Positions 54,341 through 63,193 of a DNA stretch of 64,000 bases are shown here, in pieces (position 1 is the stretch's first letter; each line of letters begins with the position of its first letter). Both the position numbers and the translations under genes were made by a program. The notes below the pieces were generated by a model. The model was not told where the DNA came from and did not search any database. It saw only the letters and a list, made by a program, of their open reading frames with translations. Location: positions 3,256,729-3,320,728 of the forward strand of contig NZ_OMOR01000001.1 of the NCBI RefSeq assembly GCF_900302465.1, read 5' to 3'. Source of the DNA: Ascidiaceihabitans donghaensis. GTDB taxonomy: Bacteria; Pseudomonadota; Alphaproteobacteria; Rhodobacterales; Rhodobacteraceae.

Positions 54341-55393
54341 TTACCGCAGTCGGGCTTCAGTCTGCGCGTCAAACAGCATCACGCGGTGCGGCTCAAACGT
54401 GATACCAACGCTGTCGCCTTCGCGCGATCTCTCGTCGCCGCGTTCCTCTACAATCAGCCGATCGCCATTGGGGGCGCGCAAATAGGCATAAGACACGCCG
54501 CCCAGCGCTTCGGTCAATTCTACCTTCATGGTGTCGCCGGTAGGATCAATGGTGATGTGCTCGGGGCGTATGCCCGCACAAACCTGCGCACCCGATATAG
54601 CAACAGGGGACTGAACGGGCGCCGCAAACGCAGGATGCGCCAGCATTCCGTTTTCGACATCGCAGTCCAGAAAATTCATTGACGGAGACCCGATAAATCC
54701 GGCCACAAATTTGTTGTCGGGATTGCGGTACAGTTCCAACGGCGCCCCGACTTGTTCAATGCGCCCGGCACGCAACACAACGATCTTGTCAGCCATGGTC
54801 ATGGCTTCGACCTGATCGTGGGTCACGTAGATCATGGTGGCGCCGATTTCTTGATGCAAACGGGCAATTTCAACGCGCATTTCAACACGCAGTTCCGCGT
54901 CAAGGTTGGACAACGGTTCGTCGAACAAAAACACCTCGGGGCCACGCACGATGGCACGGCCGATGGCAACGCGCTGACGTTGACCACCCGAAAGCGCCTT
55001 GGGTTTGCGTTTCAGGTAATCACCCAGTTTCAGAATGTCAGAAGCTTTCCCGACCTTCTCACGCACTTGCGCCTTGGGGACGCCGTTCATTTTCAGGCCG
55101 AACCCCATGTTTTCTTCAACCGTCATATGCGGGTACAAAGCATAGGTCTGAAACACCATGGCCACACCGCGTTGCGACGGATCTTCGTGGGTGACATCCC
55201 GCGTTCCGATGGACATCGACCCTTCGGTGGTTTCCTCAAGGCCCGCAATCATACGCAACAACGTGGATTTGCCGCAGCCCGACGGGCCGACAAACACACA
55301 AAACTCGCCATCCTCAATATCCAGATCAATGCCATGGATCACCTGAGTGTCGCCGTAGCGCTTGATCACATTGTTCAAAGTTACGCCTGTCAT
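54341..55393 (-). CDS. ABC sugar transporter ATP-binding protein, UgpC/MalK type
   Basis: A 350-residue ATPase with Walker A GPSGCGKSTLL (36-46), signature LSGGQRQRVAIGRAI, Walker B VFLFDEPLSNLD, and a C-terminal TOBE/MalK regulatory region (about 240-350) that includes GIRPEHITID. It is expected to energise the two permeases of the alpha-galactoside transporter encoded about 2 kb to the right. The ATG at 55393 (MTGVTLNNVIKRYG) lies 2 bases after the iclR stop, so ATPase and regulator share a leftward transcript. Confidence 0.93.
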   Translation of the reverse strand: MTGVTLNNVIKRYGDTQVIHGIDLDIEDGEFCVFVGPSGCGKSTLLRMIAGLEETTEGSMSIGTRDVTHEDPSQRGVAMVFQTYALYPHMTVEENMGFGLKMNGVPKAQVREKVGKASDILKLGDYLKRKPKALSGGQRQRVAIGRAIVRGPEVFLFDEPLSNLDAELRVEMRVEIARLHQEIGATMIYVTHDQVEAMTMADKIVVLRAGRIEQVGAPLELYRNPDNKFVAGFIGSPSMNFLDCDVENGMLAHPAFAAPVQSPVAISGAQVCAGIRPEHITIDPTGDTMKVELTEALGGVSYAYLRAPNGDRLIVEERGDERSREGDSVGITFEPHRVMLFDAQTEARLR

Positions 55394-55394
55394 G

Positions 55395-56183
55395 TCATCC
55401 CGCCTTTTGTTGGTCCATGTCGGGAAAACGCCACGCGGCGGCCTCCCTTGCGATATTTTCAGACGCCGCACGCAATTGCGGCACCCAGTTTTCCATTTCA
55501 GCCAAAGTGCGGCGCATGGTCGGGCCCGTCACAGACAACGCGCCCAGAACGCGACCGGCATTCGTCAAAATGGGCATCGCAATGCAAATGATGCCCGGTT
55601 CGTGTTCTTCGCGGTCAAAGGCATAACCACGGGCGCGTATGGCATCCAATTCTTCGCGCAATGCAGTCTCTGACGTCAATGTGCTGTCGGTGAACCTGTG
55701 AAACGACTGCTGTTCGATGGCACGGGCCAAAGCGCTTTCGGTCAGATGGGCCAGCATCGCCTTGCCAACACCCGTACAATAGGCGGGTCCGACACGGCCC
55801 GCTTGTGAATACATTTCAACGGGTTGGGCCGCGTTGCGTTTGTCGACATATAGAACCTGACTGCTGTCCATCTGCGCCAGATGCACAGTTTCCCCCAAGG
55901 ATGCACTCAGCAGGTCCAGGTGATGCCGCGCGATGGGGGCCAGTGAACTATGCGTCCACGCCTTATGCGCCAGCCGCACCAACCGCATGCCCAGCGCATA
56001 GGTTTGGCGGTCGGCGTCATACATCAACATGCCTTGGTTGGTCAGGGTTTGCACAAACCGGTACAGCGTTGCTTTGGGATAGCAGCTGGTTTCCAGAAGT
56101 TGGCCAAAACGCACAGGCCGATCAAACGACGCAACCTGATCCAGCACGTCCAATGCTTTTCCGACTGTTCCGTCCCCTGACAC
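55395..56183 (-). CDS. IclR-family transcriptional regulator of the galactoside island
   Basis: A 262-residue regulator with an N-terminal winged helix (VGKALDVLDQVASFDRPVRFGQLLETSCYPKATLYRFVQTL) and a C-terminal IclR effector domain (LDLLSASLGETVHLAQMDSSQVLYVDKR, then YCTGVGKAMLA and GYAFDREEHEPGIICIAMPI). A GTG start at 56183 eight bases after GGGGAGGG is best; a TTG at 56210 is the other choice. It divides the ATPase gene from the transport and catabolism genes and probably binds the palindrome at 56310. Confidence 0.88.
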   Translation of the reverse strand: MSGDGTVGKALDVLDQVASFDRPVRFGQLLETSCYPKATLYRFVQTLTNQGMLMYDADRQTYALGMRLVRLAHKAWTHSSLAPIARHHLDLLSASLGETVHLAQMDSSQVLYVDKRNAAQPVEMYSQAGRVGPAYCTGVGKAMLAHLTESALARAIEQQSFHRFTDSTLTSETALREELDAIRARGYAFDREEHEPGIICIAMPILTNAGRVLGALSVTGPTMRRTLAEMENWVPQLRAASENIAREAAAWRFPDMDQQKAG

Positions 56184-56262
56184 GGCAATGACCCTCCCCG
56201 ATCCTTGCAATCACCTTGGCGTCCAACCCGCCCCTGTAAAAAAGGCGTCGCCAAGACGACTG

Positions 56263-56292
56263 TTGACAAAGCTAGGCGATTCGATGCGTAAT
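56263..56292 (+). promoter_or_regulatory. Candidate promoter of the galactoside operon
   Basis: A consensus -35 box TTGACA (56263-56268) is followed after 18 bases by CGTAAT (56287-56292), a 4 of 6 match to the -10 box. It lies 74 bases before the substrate-binding protein start and just upstream of the IclR-type palindrome. Confidence 0.55.
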
Positions 56293-56309
56293 TCCAATTA
56301 ATAAAACAC

Positions 56310-56328
56310 GGTTTCATTATATGGAACC
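56310..56328. promoter_or_regulatory. IclR-type operator palindrome GGTTTCATTATATGGAACC
   Basis: Half-sites GGTTTCAT and ATGGAACC differ by one position and are separated by 3 bases. Such GGTTYCAT-N3-ATGRAACC repeats resemble operators of the IclR/KdgR family. The site sits downstream of the candidate -10 and before the ribosome site, a position suited to repression by the adjacent IclR protein in the absence of inducer. Confidence 0.6.
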
Positions 56329-56365
56329 AAATACACCTCAAGACTGTGGAAATAGGGAGAACTCC

Positions 56366-57634
56366 ATGTCATTTACACTTAAAGCAACCATTGCAGCCCT
56401 CGCGGCCAGCACGATGCTGACCGGCGCTGCGCTTGCTGACGGGCATTCCAAACCATTGTCTGGCGATCTGCGCATCATTGCAGACATGTCCAATCCTGCG
56501 CCACGCGCTGTGATCGAAGGTCTGGCTGCGGAATTCGGCGAAATGCACCCCGATTTGAATGTAGAGCTGGAAGTGGTGGACCGCGAAGCCTGGAAAACCC
56601 AGATCCGCAACGCGTTGACCGCCAACGCCCCTGACGTTGTGAACTGGTACGCCGCCAACCGCATGGGGCCTTACGTCAAGGCGGGTCTCTTTGAAGACAT
56701 CTCCGACATGTATGAAAACGGCGACCTGCCGGGGCTGGAGTCTGTCAAAGGCGCCATGACGCTGGATGGCAAACAGTGGGGCGTGCCATACACCTACTAT
56801 CAGTGGGGCGTGTACTACCGCGAAGACATGTTCAAAGAGCTGGGCCTGTCCGAACCCGTCACCTTTGAAGAAGAGCTGGCCAATTGCCAGAAAATCGTCG
56901 ACAGCGGCAAGAAGTGCTATGCTATCGGCACCAAGTTCCTGTGGACCGCAGGCGGCTGGTTTGACTACCTGAACATGCGCACAAACGGCTTTGATTTCCA
57001 CATGCAACTGGCCCGCGGCGAAGTCGCTTGGACAGATGACCGCGTGCGCGAAACCTTCGCCAACTGGCGCAAGATCATCGACATGGGCGGCTACATCGAA
57101 GACCACCAGTCGTACAGCTGGCAAGAAGCGCTTAAGTTCATGACCGACGGCGACGCCGCGTCTTACCTGATCGGCAACTTTGCAGTGCCACACATGCGCG
57201 AAGCCGGCCTGAGCGATGATCAGATCGACTTCTACCAGTTCCCGACCATCGCAGATGTGCCACAGGGGGAAGACGCCCCGACAGACACGTTCCACATCCC
57301 GTCCAACGCGAAAAACAAAGACAACGCCCGCGCGTTCTTGCAGTTTGTCACATCCGCTGACGTGCAAACCAAGATCAACGCAGGCGACGCATTAGGTCAG
57401 CTTCCTGTGAACTCCGCATCCTCTGTTGATGCAGACGAGTTCCTTGAGCAAGGGTTCGCGATGCTGTCTACCAACGCCAAAGGCGGCGTGGCGCAGTTCT
57501 TTGACCGCGATTTCCCTGCGGAAATGGCATCGGTCGGCATGGAAGGCCTGCAAGAGTTCATGGTGTTCCCGGACAATCTGGATGACATCCTGGCCCGTCT
57601 TGAGCAAGCCGCCGAGCGCATCTACAAAAAGTAA
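56366..57634 (+). CDS. ABC sugar transporter substrate-binding protein
   Basis: A 422-residue periplasmic binding protein of family 1 (CUT1 sugars). The signal peptide ends near TGAALADG (about residue 25). Mature parts include MSNPAPRAVIEGLAAEFGEMHPDLNVELEVVD, YYQWGVYYREDMFKELGL and NKDNARAFLQFVTSADVQ. The ligand is inferred to be an alpha-galactoside from the melA-type glycosidase downstream. The ATG at 56366 follows AGGGAGAACTCC. It is the first gene of the rightward operon and is followed by a stem-loop before the permeases. Confidence 0.92.
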   Translation: MSFTLKATIAALAASTMLTGAALADGHSKPLSGDLRIIADMSNPAPRAVIEGLAAEFGEMHPDLNVELEVVDREAWKTQIRNALTANAPDVVNWYAANRMGPYVKAGLFEDISDMYENGDLPGLESVKGAMTLDGKQWGVPYTYYQWGVYYREDMFKELGLSEPVTFEEELANCQKIVDSGKKCYAIGTKFLWTAGGWFDYLNMRTNGFDFHMQLARGEVAWTDDRVRETFANWRKIIDMGGYIEDHQSYSWQEALKFMTDGDAASYLIGNFAVPHMREAGLSDDQIDFYQFPTIADVPQGEDAPTDTFHIPSNAKNKDNARAFLQFVTSADVQTKINAGDALGQLPVNSASSVDADEFLEQGFAMLSTNAKGGVAQFFDRDFPAEMASVGMEGLQEFMVFPDNLDDILARLEQAAERIYKK

Positions 57635-57653
57635 GCCTTTGGGCTCACACTTT

Positions 57654-57679
57654 GACCTCGCCCCTTTTCGGGCGGGGTC
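57654..57679 (+). promoter_or_regulatory. Stem-loop between binding-protein and permease genes
   Basis: A 10-bp stem GACCTCGCCC (57654-57663) with GGGCGGGGTC (57670-57679), one G-U pair, sits 20 bases after the binding-protein stop. A weaker hairpin ACAGG...CCTGT (57685-57702) follows. No T run is present. Such structures in ABC operons often stabilise the binding-protein mRNA or attenuate read-through to the permeases, as in malE-malF. Confidence 0.65.
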
Positions 57680-57773
57680 ACCCCGCACAGGCTTTTGCCC
57701 TGTCGCCCTGCTGGGCCGCAGCGCCAAGGCAACAAACCGCCACAGTCAAACCGCCAGATAAGGGAGCCGTCGC

Positions 57774-58694
57774 ATGACCCATACCACCGACCATGCGCCC
57801 ACAAAGGGTTGGTACAAGCAGAACGAAATTCGCGTGACGCCCTGGCTGTTTTTGCTGCCCGGCATCCTGTTTTTCGCGGTTTACGTCATTGTCCCCATCT
57901 TTCAATCCGTCTGGATTTCCTTTCACGCATGGGACGGGCTGGGGGAAAAGGAATGGATCGGCCTTGGCAACTATGAACGCCTTGCCACCGACCGCAAATT
58001 CGAGATTTCGTTCTGGAACAACCTGAAATGGCTGTTCCTGTATTTGCTCGCCATCCCCGCTGGCCTGTTCATCGCATTGTTCCTGAACCAGAAAGTCTGG
58101 GGCATTCGCCTATACAAGTCGATGTTCTTCTTTCCCTTCGTGATCTCTCAGGTCGTGGTGGGTTTGGTGTTTTCGTGGTTCTACTTGCCCAACAACGGGT
58201 TGTTCGATGTCATCATCGGCTTTTTCGGCCTCGACATTCGTGGCGGCGTTCTGGGCAATCCCAACACAGCGACCTACGGCATCATCGCCGCCGGCCTTTG
58301 GCCCCAAACCGCCTATTGCATGATCCTGTACCTCACGGGCTTGAACGCGGTGGACCCCGAACAGGTCGAAGCGGCCCGTTTAGACGGCGCGAAGGGCTGG
58401 AAAATGCTGTGGTATGTGATCCTGCCCCAACTAAAACCTGCCACTTTCATCGCCTTTGTGGTGACGATCATCGGTGCGCTGCGGTCCTTTGACCTGATTT
58501 CCATCATGACCAACGGCGGGCCATTCGGGTCCACCCGCGTCCTGTCCTTTTTCATGTTCGAAGAATCCCTGTCCGAATTCGGCTTTCGTATGGGATACGG
58601 CGCGTCTATCGCGGTGGTCTTGTTCCTGATTATGCTGTGCTTCATCGGCTACTTCCTGTGGTCCATGTACCAAGACGAAAAAGGGGCGCGCTGA
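57774..58694 (+). CDS. ABC sugar transporter permease, MalF type
   Basis: A 306-residue permease with six helices. The ABC EAA loop is EQVEAARLDGAKGWKMLWYVILPQLKP (about residues 200-225). The N-terminal helix follows VTPWLFLLPGILFFAVYVIVPI, a typical CUT1 start. It pairs with the next gene and with the ATPase of the iclR transcript. AGGGAG precedes the ATG. The stop overlaps the next start by TGATG. Confidence 0.93.
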   Translation: MTHTTDHAPTKGWYKQNEIRVTPWLFLLPGILFFAVYVIVPIFQSVWISFHAWDGLGEKEWIGLGNYERLATDRKFEISFWNNLKWLFLYLLAIPAGLFIALFLNQKVWGIRLYKSMFFFPFVISQVVVGLVFSWFYLPNNGLFDVIIGFFGLDIRGGVLGNPNTATYGIIAAGLWPQTAYCMILYLTGLNAVDPEQVEAARLDGAKGWKMLWYVILPQLKPATFIAFVVTIIGALRSFDLISIMTNGGPFGSTRVLSFFMFEESLSEFGFRMGYGASIAVVLFLIMLCFIGYFLWSMYQDEKGAR

Positions 58695-59542
58695 TGTTTC
58701 CGACACCCATCGAAAAGCGATCGCGGGCAGCACAACTGACCTATCAAAGCCTTCTGCCCCTTGCCCTGATCATGTGGCTTCTGCCGTTGATCGCGGTGGC
58801 GATGTTCAGCATCAAATCCTCGGCGGATTTCGCGGCTGGCAACTATTGGGGGATGCCCGGATCGTTTGAGCTGTTCAACAACTACGGCAAGGTCTTTTTC
58901 CAGTCAGATATGCCACGTTACATGGTCAATTCGCTGCTCATTACCATCCCCACCGTAATCGGGGCGGTGGCGCTGTCTTCAATGACGGGCTTTGCACTGG
59001 GCATTTACAAGTTCCGCTCAAACCTGTGGATCTTTTTTATGTTCATCGCAGGCAACTTCGTACCATTTCAAATCCTGATGGTGCCCGTGCGCGACCTGAC
59101 TGTGGGCATCGGGCTTTATGATACGAAACTGGGCCTTGTGTTGTTCCATATCGCGTTCCAAACGGGGTTCTGCACATTGTTTATGCGCAACTTCATCCGC
59201 GCTTTGCCGTTCGAGCTGATCGAGGCCGCGCGCGTTGAAGGCATCGCAGAATGGCGCATCTTCTGGTACATCGTCTTGCCCTTGATGAAGCCCGCGCTGG
59301 CGGCCCTGTCGGTGCTGATCTTCACCTTTATCTGGAACGATTATTTTTGGGCGGTGGTGCTGACCCAAGGACCAGACGCACAACCTGTGACGGCTGGCAT
59401 CACCAGCTTCAATTCACAGTTCGTAGCGCAATACCACTTGATGAGCGCAGGCAGCATCGTCGCCGCCCTGCCCCCTGTCGCCATGTTCTTTTTGATGCAA
59501 AAACACTTCATCGCGGGCCTGACATTGGGCGCGGTGAAATAA
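58694..59542 (+). CDS. ABC sugar transporter permease, MalG type
   Basis: A 282-residue permease with six helices and the EAA loop ELIEAARVEGIAEWRIFWYIVLPLMKPALA (about residue 180). The C-terminal LPPVAMFFLMQKHFIAGLTLGAVK is the standard CUT1 MalG ending. It starts at the ATG at 58694, within the TGATG overlap. It forms the channel with the MalF-type partner. Confidence 0.93.
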   Translation: MFPTPIEKRSRAAQLTYQSLLPLALIMWLLPLIAVAMFSIKSSADFAAGNYWGMPGSFELFNNYGKVFFQSDMPRYMVNSLLITIPTVIGAVALSSMTGFALGIYKFRSNLWIFFMFIAGNFVPFQILMVPVRDLTVGIGLYDTKLGLVLFHIAFQTGFCTLFMRNFIRALPFELIEAARVEGIAEWRIFWYIVLPLMKPALAALSVLIFTFIWNDYFWAVVLTQGPDAQPVTAGITSFNSQFVAQYHLMSAGSIVAALPPVAMFFLMQKHFIAGLTLGAVK

Positions 59543-59564
59543 CCCCTTAGCTTGAGTAACGCTG

Positions 59565-60929
59565 ATGACGAAAATCACCTTTATCGGGGCTGGTTCCACG
59601 ATTTTCATGAAGAATATCGTGGGCGACGCGCTGCTAACACCTGCGCTGGCAGACAGCCATTTCGCGCTTATGGACATCGATGCTGACCGTTTGGCCGAAA
59701 GCGAAATGGTGGCACGGTCCATGATCACAACCGTGGGCACCGGGGCGAAAGTCACCACCCACACTGACCGTCGCGAAGCGCTGGCAGGCGCAGATTTCGT
59801 CGTCACGGCCTTTCAAATCGGCGGCTACGATCCCTGCACCATCACCGACTTTGAAATCCCAAAAGCCTACGGGTTGCGCCAGACCATCGCCGACACTTTG
59901 GGCGTCGGTGGCATCATGCGCGGCCTGCGCACGGTGCCTGTGCTGTGGGGCGTGGCCGAGGACATGATGCAACTGTGCCCCGATGCTACGCTGCTGCAAT
60001 ATGTGAACCCGATGGCGATCAACACATGGGCGCTGGCCGAACGCTTCCCGCGTTTGAAACACGTCGGCCTGTGTCATTCCGTGCAAAACACAGTGCAGGA
60101 AATGGCGCATGATCTGGAAATACCGCAAGCCGACATCCGCTATAAAGTGGCAGGTGTGAACCACGTTGCGTTCTTCACACGGCTGGAACAAGACATGGGC
60201 GATCATACCCGCGACCTGTATCCTTTGCTGCGCCAAGGCTATGCGTCGGGTGCGCTGCCCAAACCGCCCCTGCTGATGCCGCGGTGCGCCAATAAGGTGC
60301 GCTACGAGGTGATGGATCAGCTGGGCTACTTTTGCACCGAAAGCTCCGAACATCTGGCCGAATATGTGCCTTGGTTCATCAAAGAGGGGCGCGAAGACCT
60401 GATCGCCGACTTCTCGATCCCTCTGGACGAATACCCCACGCGCTGTATCGAACAGGTGGCCCACTGGAAGGAACAGGCCAAAGCGTTACAAACCGACAGC
60501 GGCACAGACGGCGGCATCGAAGTCGCCAAAAGCCATGAATTCGCGTCAGAACTGATGAACGCCATCGTCACCAACCAACCTTATGAGCTGTATGGCAACC
60601 TGCCCAACACAGGGCAAATCCCGCAATTGCCGATGGGGGCCGCGGTGGAAACACCCTGCATGGCCACGTCCAACGGCATACAGCCCACCGTCGTCACAGA
60701 CATCCCGCCCCAACTGGTGGCGCTGATGCGCACACAGATCAACGTGCAGGAATTGGCGGTGCGCGCGCTGGTAGACGAAAACCCCGAACACATCTACCAC
60801 GCCGCCATGATGGACCCGCACACTGCTGCCGAATTGGACTTGCGCCAAATCAGGGCGATGATGGATGATCTTTTGAAAGCCCACGGCGATTGGCTGCCCG
60901 CCTTCGCACGCAAAGCAAAGGCCGCATAA
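59565..60929 (+). CDS. melA: Alpha-galactosidase, GH4 family (MelA type)
   Basis: Hydrolyses alpha-galactosides such as melibiose with NAD and a divalent metal. The 454 residues show the Rossmann loop ITFIGAGSTIFMKN (4-17), the metal ligands Cys170-His171 in GLCHSVQNTVQEM and His200 in GVNHVAFFTRLE. The CHSV sequence is that of MelA rather than of 6-phospho-glucosidases (CHG) of GH4, so a non-phosphorylated alpha-galactoside is likely, in line with an ABC importer. It starts 22 bases after the permease stop and overlaps the SDR start by TAATG. Confidence 0.9.
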   Translation: MTKITFIGAGSTIFMKNIVGDALLTPALADSHFALMDIDADRLAESEMVARSMITTVGTGAKVTTHTDRREALAGADFVVTAFQIGGYDPCTITDFEIPKAYGLRQTIADTLGVGGIMRGLRTVPVLWGVAEDMMQLCPDATLLQYVNPMAINTWALAERFPRLKHVGLCHSVQNTVQEMAHDLEIPQADIRYKVAGVNHVAFFTRLEQDMGDHTRDLYPLLRQGYASGALPKPPLLMPRCANKVRYEVMDQLGYFCTESSEHLAEYVPWFIKEGREDLIADFSIPLDEYPTRCIEQVAHWKEQAKALQTDSGTDGGIEVAKSHEFASELMNAIVTNQPYELYGNLPNTGQIPQLPMGAAVETPCMATSNGIQPTVVTDIPPQLVALMRTQINVQELAVRALVDENPEHIYHAAMMDPHTAAELDLRQIRAMMDDLLKAHGDWLPAFARKAKAA

Positions 60930-61699
60930 TGGACAAATCTGCTACGTTTCACGACCTCAAAGGGGCGTCTGTCTATGTGACAGGCGGCGGGTCCGGCATT
61001 GGGGCCGCGATCACGGAAGGGTTCTTGGCCCAAGGGGCTAAGGTGGCGTTTATTGGCCGTTCCGATGCGTCCAAATTCGTGGCCGAGATGGAGATGAAGC
61101 ACGGGCATGCGCCCCTGTTCTTGCAAGGCGACATTACCGACACCGCGCATTTGAAAAAGACGATGCAGCAGGCGGAAAAGGCACATGGGCCTATCACCGT
61201 TCAGGTCAACAACGCGGCCAATGATGACCGGCACGCGCTGGACAAGGTGACCGAGGACTATTGGGACTGGATGCAGGCCATCAACCTCAAATCCTACTTC
61301 TTTGCCTGCCAGGAAGCCGCGCGGCAGATGCAAAAGGCAGGGCATGGGTCGATCATCAATTTCAGCTCGATCAGTTATATCATGGGGGGCGCGGGCTACA
61401 CCGCTTACACCACGGCAAACGCCGGGATCACTGGCATGTCGCGCAGTCTGGCCCGTGAACTGGGACCTGACAAAATCCGCGTGAACGCTTTGGCCCCCGG
61501 CTGGGTGCTGACGCAAAAGCAGTTGGACAAATGGGCCGACCCCGACGCACTGGCCGCGCATCTGGACCGCCAATGCCTGAAGGATCATCTTGCCCCGCAA
61601 GACATCGTGGACGCAGTTCTGTTTCTGGCCTCAAACACCAGCCGTATGATGACAGGTCAGTGTATGGTTGTGGATGGCGGCGTGGTGGTGACAGGGTGA
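60929..61699 (+). CDS. SDR, putative galactose dehydrogenase with catalytic Lys replaced by Asn
   Basis: A 256-residue SDR with cofactor loop VTGGGSGIGAAI, NNAANDDRHAL (NNAG-like), Ser in INFSSISYIMGG and the ending PGWVLTQKQLDKW. In the motif normally YxxxK the sequence is YTTAN, so the conserved Lys is Asn. By position in the operon it should oxidise galactose to galactono-lactone, but the missing Lys questions normal SDR chemistry. It overlaps melA (TAATG) and dgoK (GTGA). Confidence 0.8.
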   Translation: MDKSATFHDLKGASVYVTGGGSGIGAAITEGFLAQGAKVAFIGRSDASKFVAEMEMKHGHAPLFLQGDITDTAHLKKTMQQAEKAHGPITVQVNNAANDDRHALDKVTEDYWDWMQAINLKSYFFACQEAARQMQKAGHGSIINFSSISYIMGGAGYTAYTTANAGITGMSRSLARELGPDKIRVNALAPGWVLTQKQLDKWADPDALAAHLDRQCLKDHLAPQDIVDAVLFLASNTSRMMTGQCMVVDGGVVVTG

Positions 61700-62589
61700 G
61701 CCGACCTGATTGGATAGCTGCCGATTGGGGCACCTCGCACCTGCGCGTTTGGGCCATGCAGGGCGGCACGGTTTTGGACAAAGCACAGTCAGACGCGGGC
61801 ATGGCAAAGCTGGGCGCGACCCAATTTGAAGGGGCTTTGCTGGACCTGATCGAACCATGGCTGGGCGACAGCGCATTAACAGTCATCGCCTGCGGCATGG
61901 TTGGCGCACGGCAAGGCTGGGTAGAGGCCCCCTACGGCGCGATCCCCACAACGCCTGTGGCCGACGGTTTGGTGCAGGCCCCCGCAATTGATCCGCGCCT
62001 GAACGTCTGGGTCATTCCGGGGCTAAAGCAAACCGCGCCCGCCGATGTGATGCGCGGTGAAGAAACCCAAATCGCCGGATTTTTGGCTTTGAACGATGGC
62101 TGGGATGGCGTGATCTGTTTGCCCGGCACGCACACCAAATGGGCGCATGTCAGTGCAGGTGAAGTCGTGTCTTTCCAGACCTTCATGACGGGCGAACAAT
62201 TTGCTTTGCTGACAGAAAACTCGGTCTTGAAGCATTCGATCGGAACCGGTTGGGACGACGCTGCCTTTAAGGATGCGCTGAACGATACGATGTCGCGGCC
62301 TGAACGGCTGGCAGCGTATCTGTTCAATTTGCGCGCCCGTGATCTGCTTGAGGGCTTTGATGCAGACAGCGCCCGCGCCCGTCTTTCGGGCTTGTTGCTT
62401 GGGGCGGAACTGTCGGCGGCACGGCCTTTTTGGTTGGGTCAGAATGTGGCCATCATCGGCGACGACACGCTGGCGCGGGCCTATGCAATGGCGCTAGACG
62501 CACAAGGTGTACCGGCCCTTGTTGCGGATGCCGCCCGCATGACATTGGCCGGACTTCAGGCCGCCTACCGCACAACAAAGGACAGCTGA
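61696..62589 (+). CDS. dgoK: 2-dehydro-3-deoxygalactonokinase
   Basis: Phosphorylates 2-keto-3-deoxygalactonate with ATP. The 297 residues begin with WIAADWGTSHLRVWAM (ASKHA-type phosphate loop), then GMVGARQGWVEAPY, and the catalytic PGTHTKWAHV segment, all typical of the DgoK family. A GTG start overlaps the SDR stop as GTGA. The dgoA gene follows after 1 base. Confidence 0.93.
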   Translation: MSRPDWIAADWGTSHLRVWAMQGGTVLDKAQSDAGMAKLGATQFEGALLDLIEPWLGDSALTVIACGMVGARQGWVEAPYGAIPTTPVADGLVQAPAIDPRLNVWVIPGLKQTAPADVMRGEETQIAGFLALNDGWDGVICLPGTHTKWAHVSAGEVVSFQTFMTGEQFALLTENSVLKHSIGTGWDDAAFKDALNDTMSRPERLAAYLFNLRARDLLEGFDADSARARLSGLLLGAELSAARPFWLGQNVAIIGDDTLARAYAMALDAQGVPALVADAARMTLAGLQAAYRTTKDS

Positions 62590-62590
62590 C

Positions 62591-63193
62591 ATGACCCGCA
62601 ATCTGATCGCCATTCTGCGTGGGATCACCCCACCAGACGCCGTCGCTGTGACCCAAGCCATCCTGGACGCTGGCATCACCACTATCGAAGTGCCCATGAA
62701 TTCACCAAACGCTTTGCAAAGCATATCGGAAATGGTCCAAGCATTTGGGGATGTGACCATCGGCGCGGGCACCGTTCTGGACTGTGCGCAGGTGCAAGCC
62801 GTCCATGATGCTGGTGGCACCCTGATCGTATCCCCCAATTGCGACACTGACGTCATCGCCAAAACCAAAACGCTGAACATGCAAAGCTGGCCAGGTGTTT
62901 TCACACCGACAGAAGCCTTTGCAGCATTGAAAGCCGGTGCAGATGGTCTGAAACTATTCCCCGGCAACATGGCAGGCCCTTCGGGGCTGCAAGCGCTGCG
63001 CGCGGTGCTGCCGCCATCCACCCAAGTCTATGCCGTCGGCGGCGCGGGCCCCGACAACTTTGGCACTTGGATGAAGGCCAGCGCGGACGGGTTTGGCATT
63101 GGCTCTGCCATCTACAAGCCGGGCATGTCGGCACAAGATGTCAGCACACAGGCCCAAGCCATCGTTGCGGCCTATGACGCTGCTTTGACATGA
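62591..63193 (+). CDS. dgoA: 2-dehydro-3-deoxy-6-phosphogalactonate aldolase
   Basis: Cleaves KDPGal to pyruvate and glyceraldehyde 3-phosphate. The 200 residues show LIAILRGITP with Arg10, IEVPMNSPNA with Glu33, and the Schiff-base Lys121 in DGLKLFPGNMAGP. The NSPNALQSI segment distinguishes the galactonate enzyme from KDPG aldolase of the Entner-Doudoroff path. It overlaps the next gene by ATGA. Confidence 0.93.
   Translation: MTRNLIAILRGITPPDAVAVTQAILDAGITTIEVPMNSPNALQSISEMVQAFGDVTIGAGTVLDCAQVQAVHDAGGTLIVSPNCDTDVIAKTKTLNMQSWPGVFTPTEAFAALKAGADGLKLFPGNMAGPSGLQALRAVLPPSTQVYAVGGAGPDNFGTWMKASADGFGIGSAIYKPGMSAQDVSTQAQAIVAAYDAALT

Noticed and set aside
56369-57367. A 332-codon minus-strand open frame
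   Set aside because: It lies fully opposite the substrate-binding protein and has no family-like sequence.
59634-60464. A 276-codon minus-strand open frame
   Set aside because: It is the antisense of melA; the composition is His/Gln-rich and no motif is visible.
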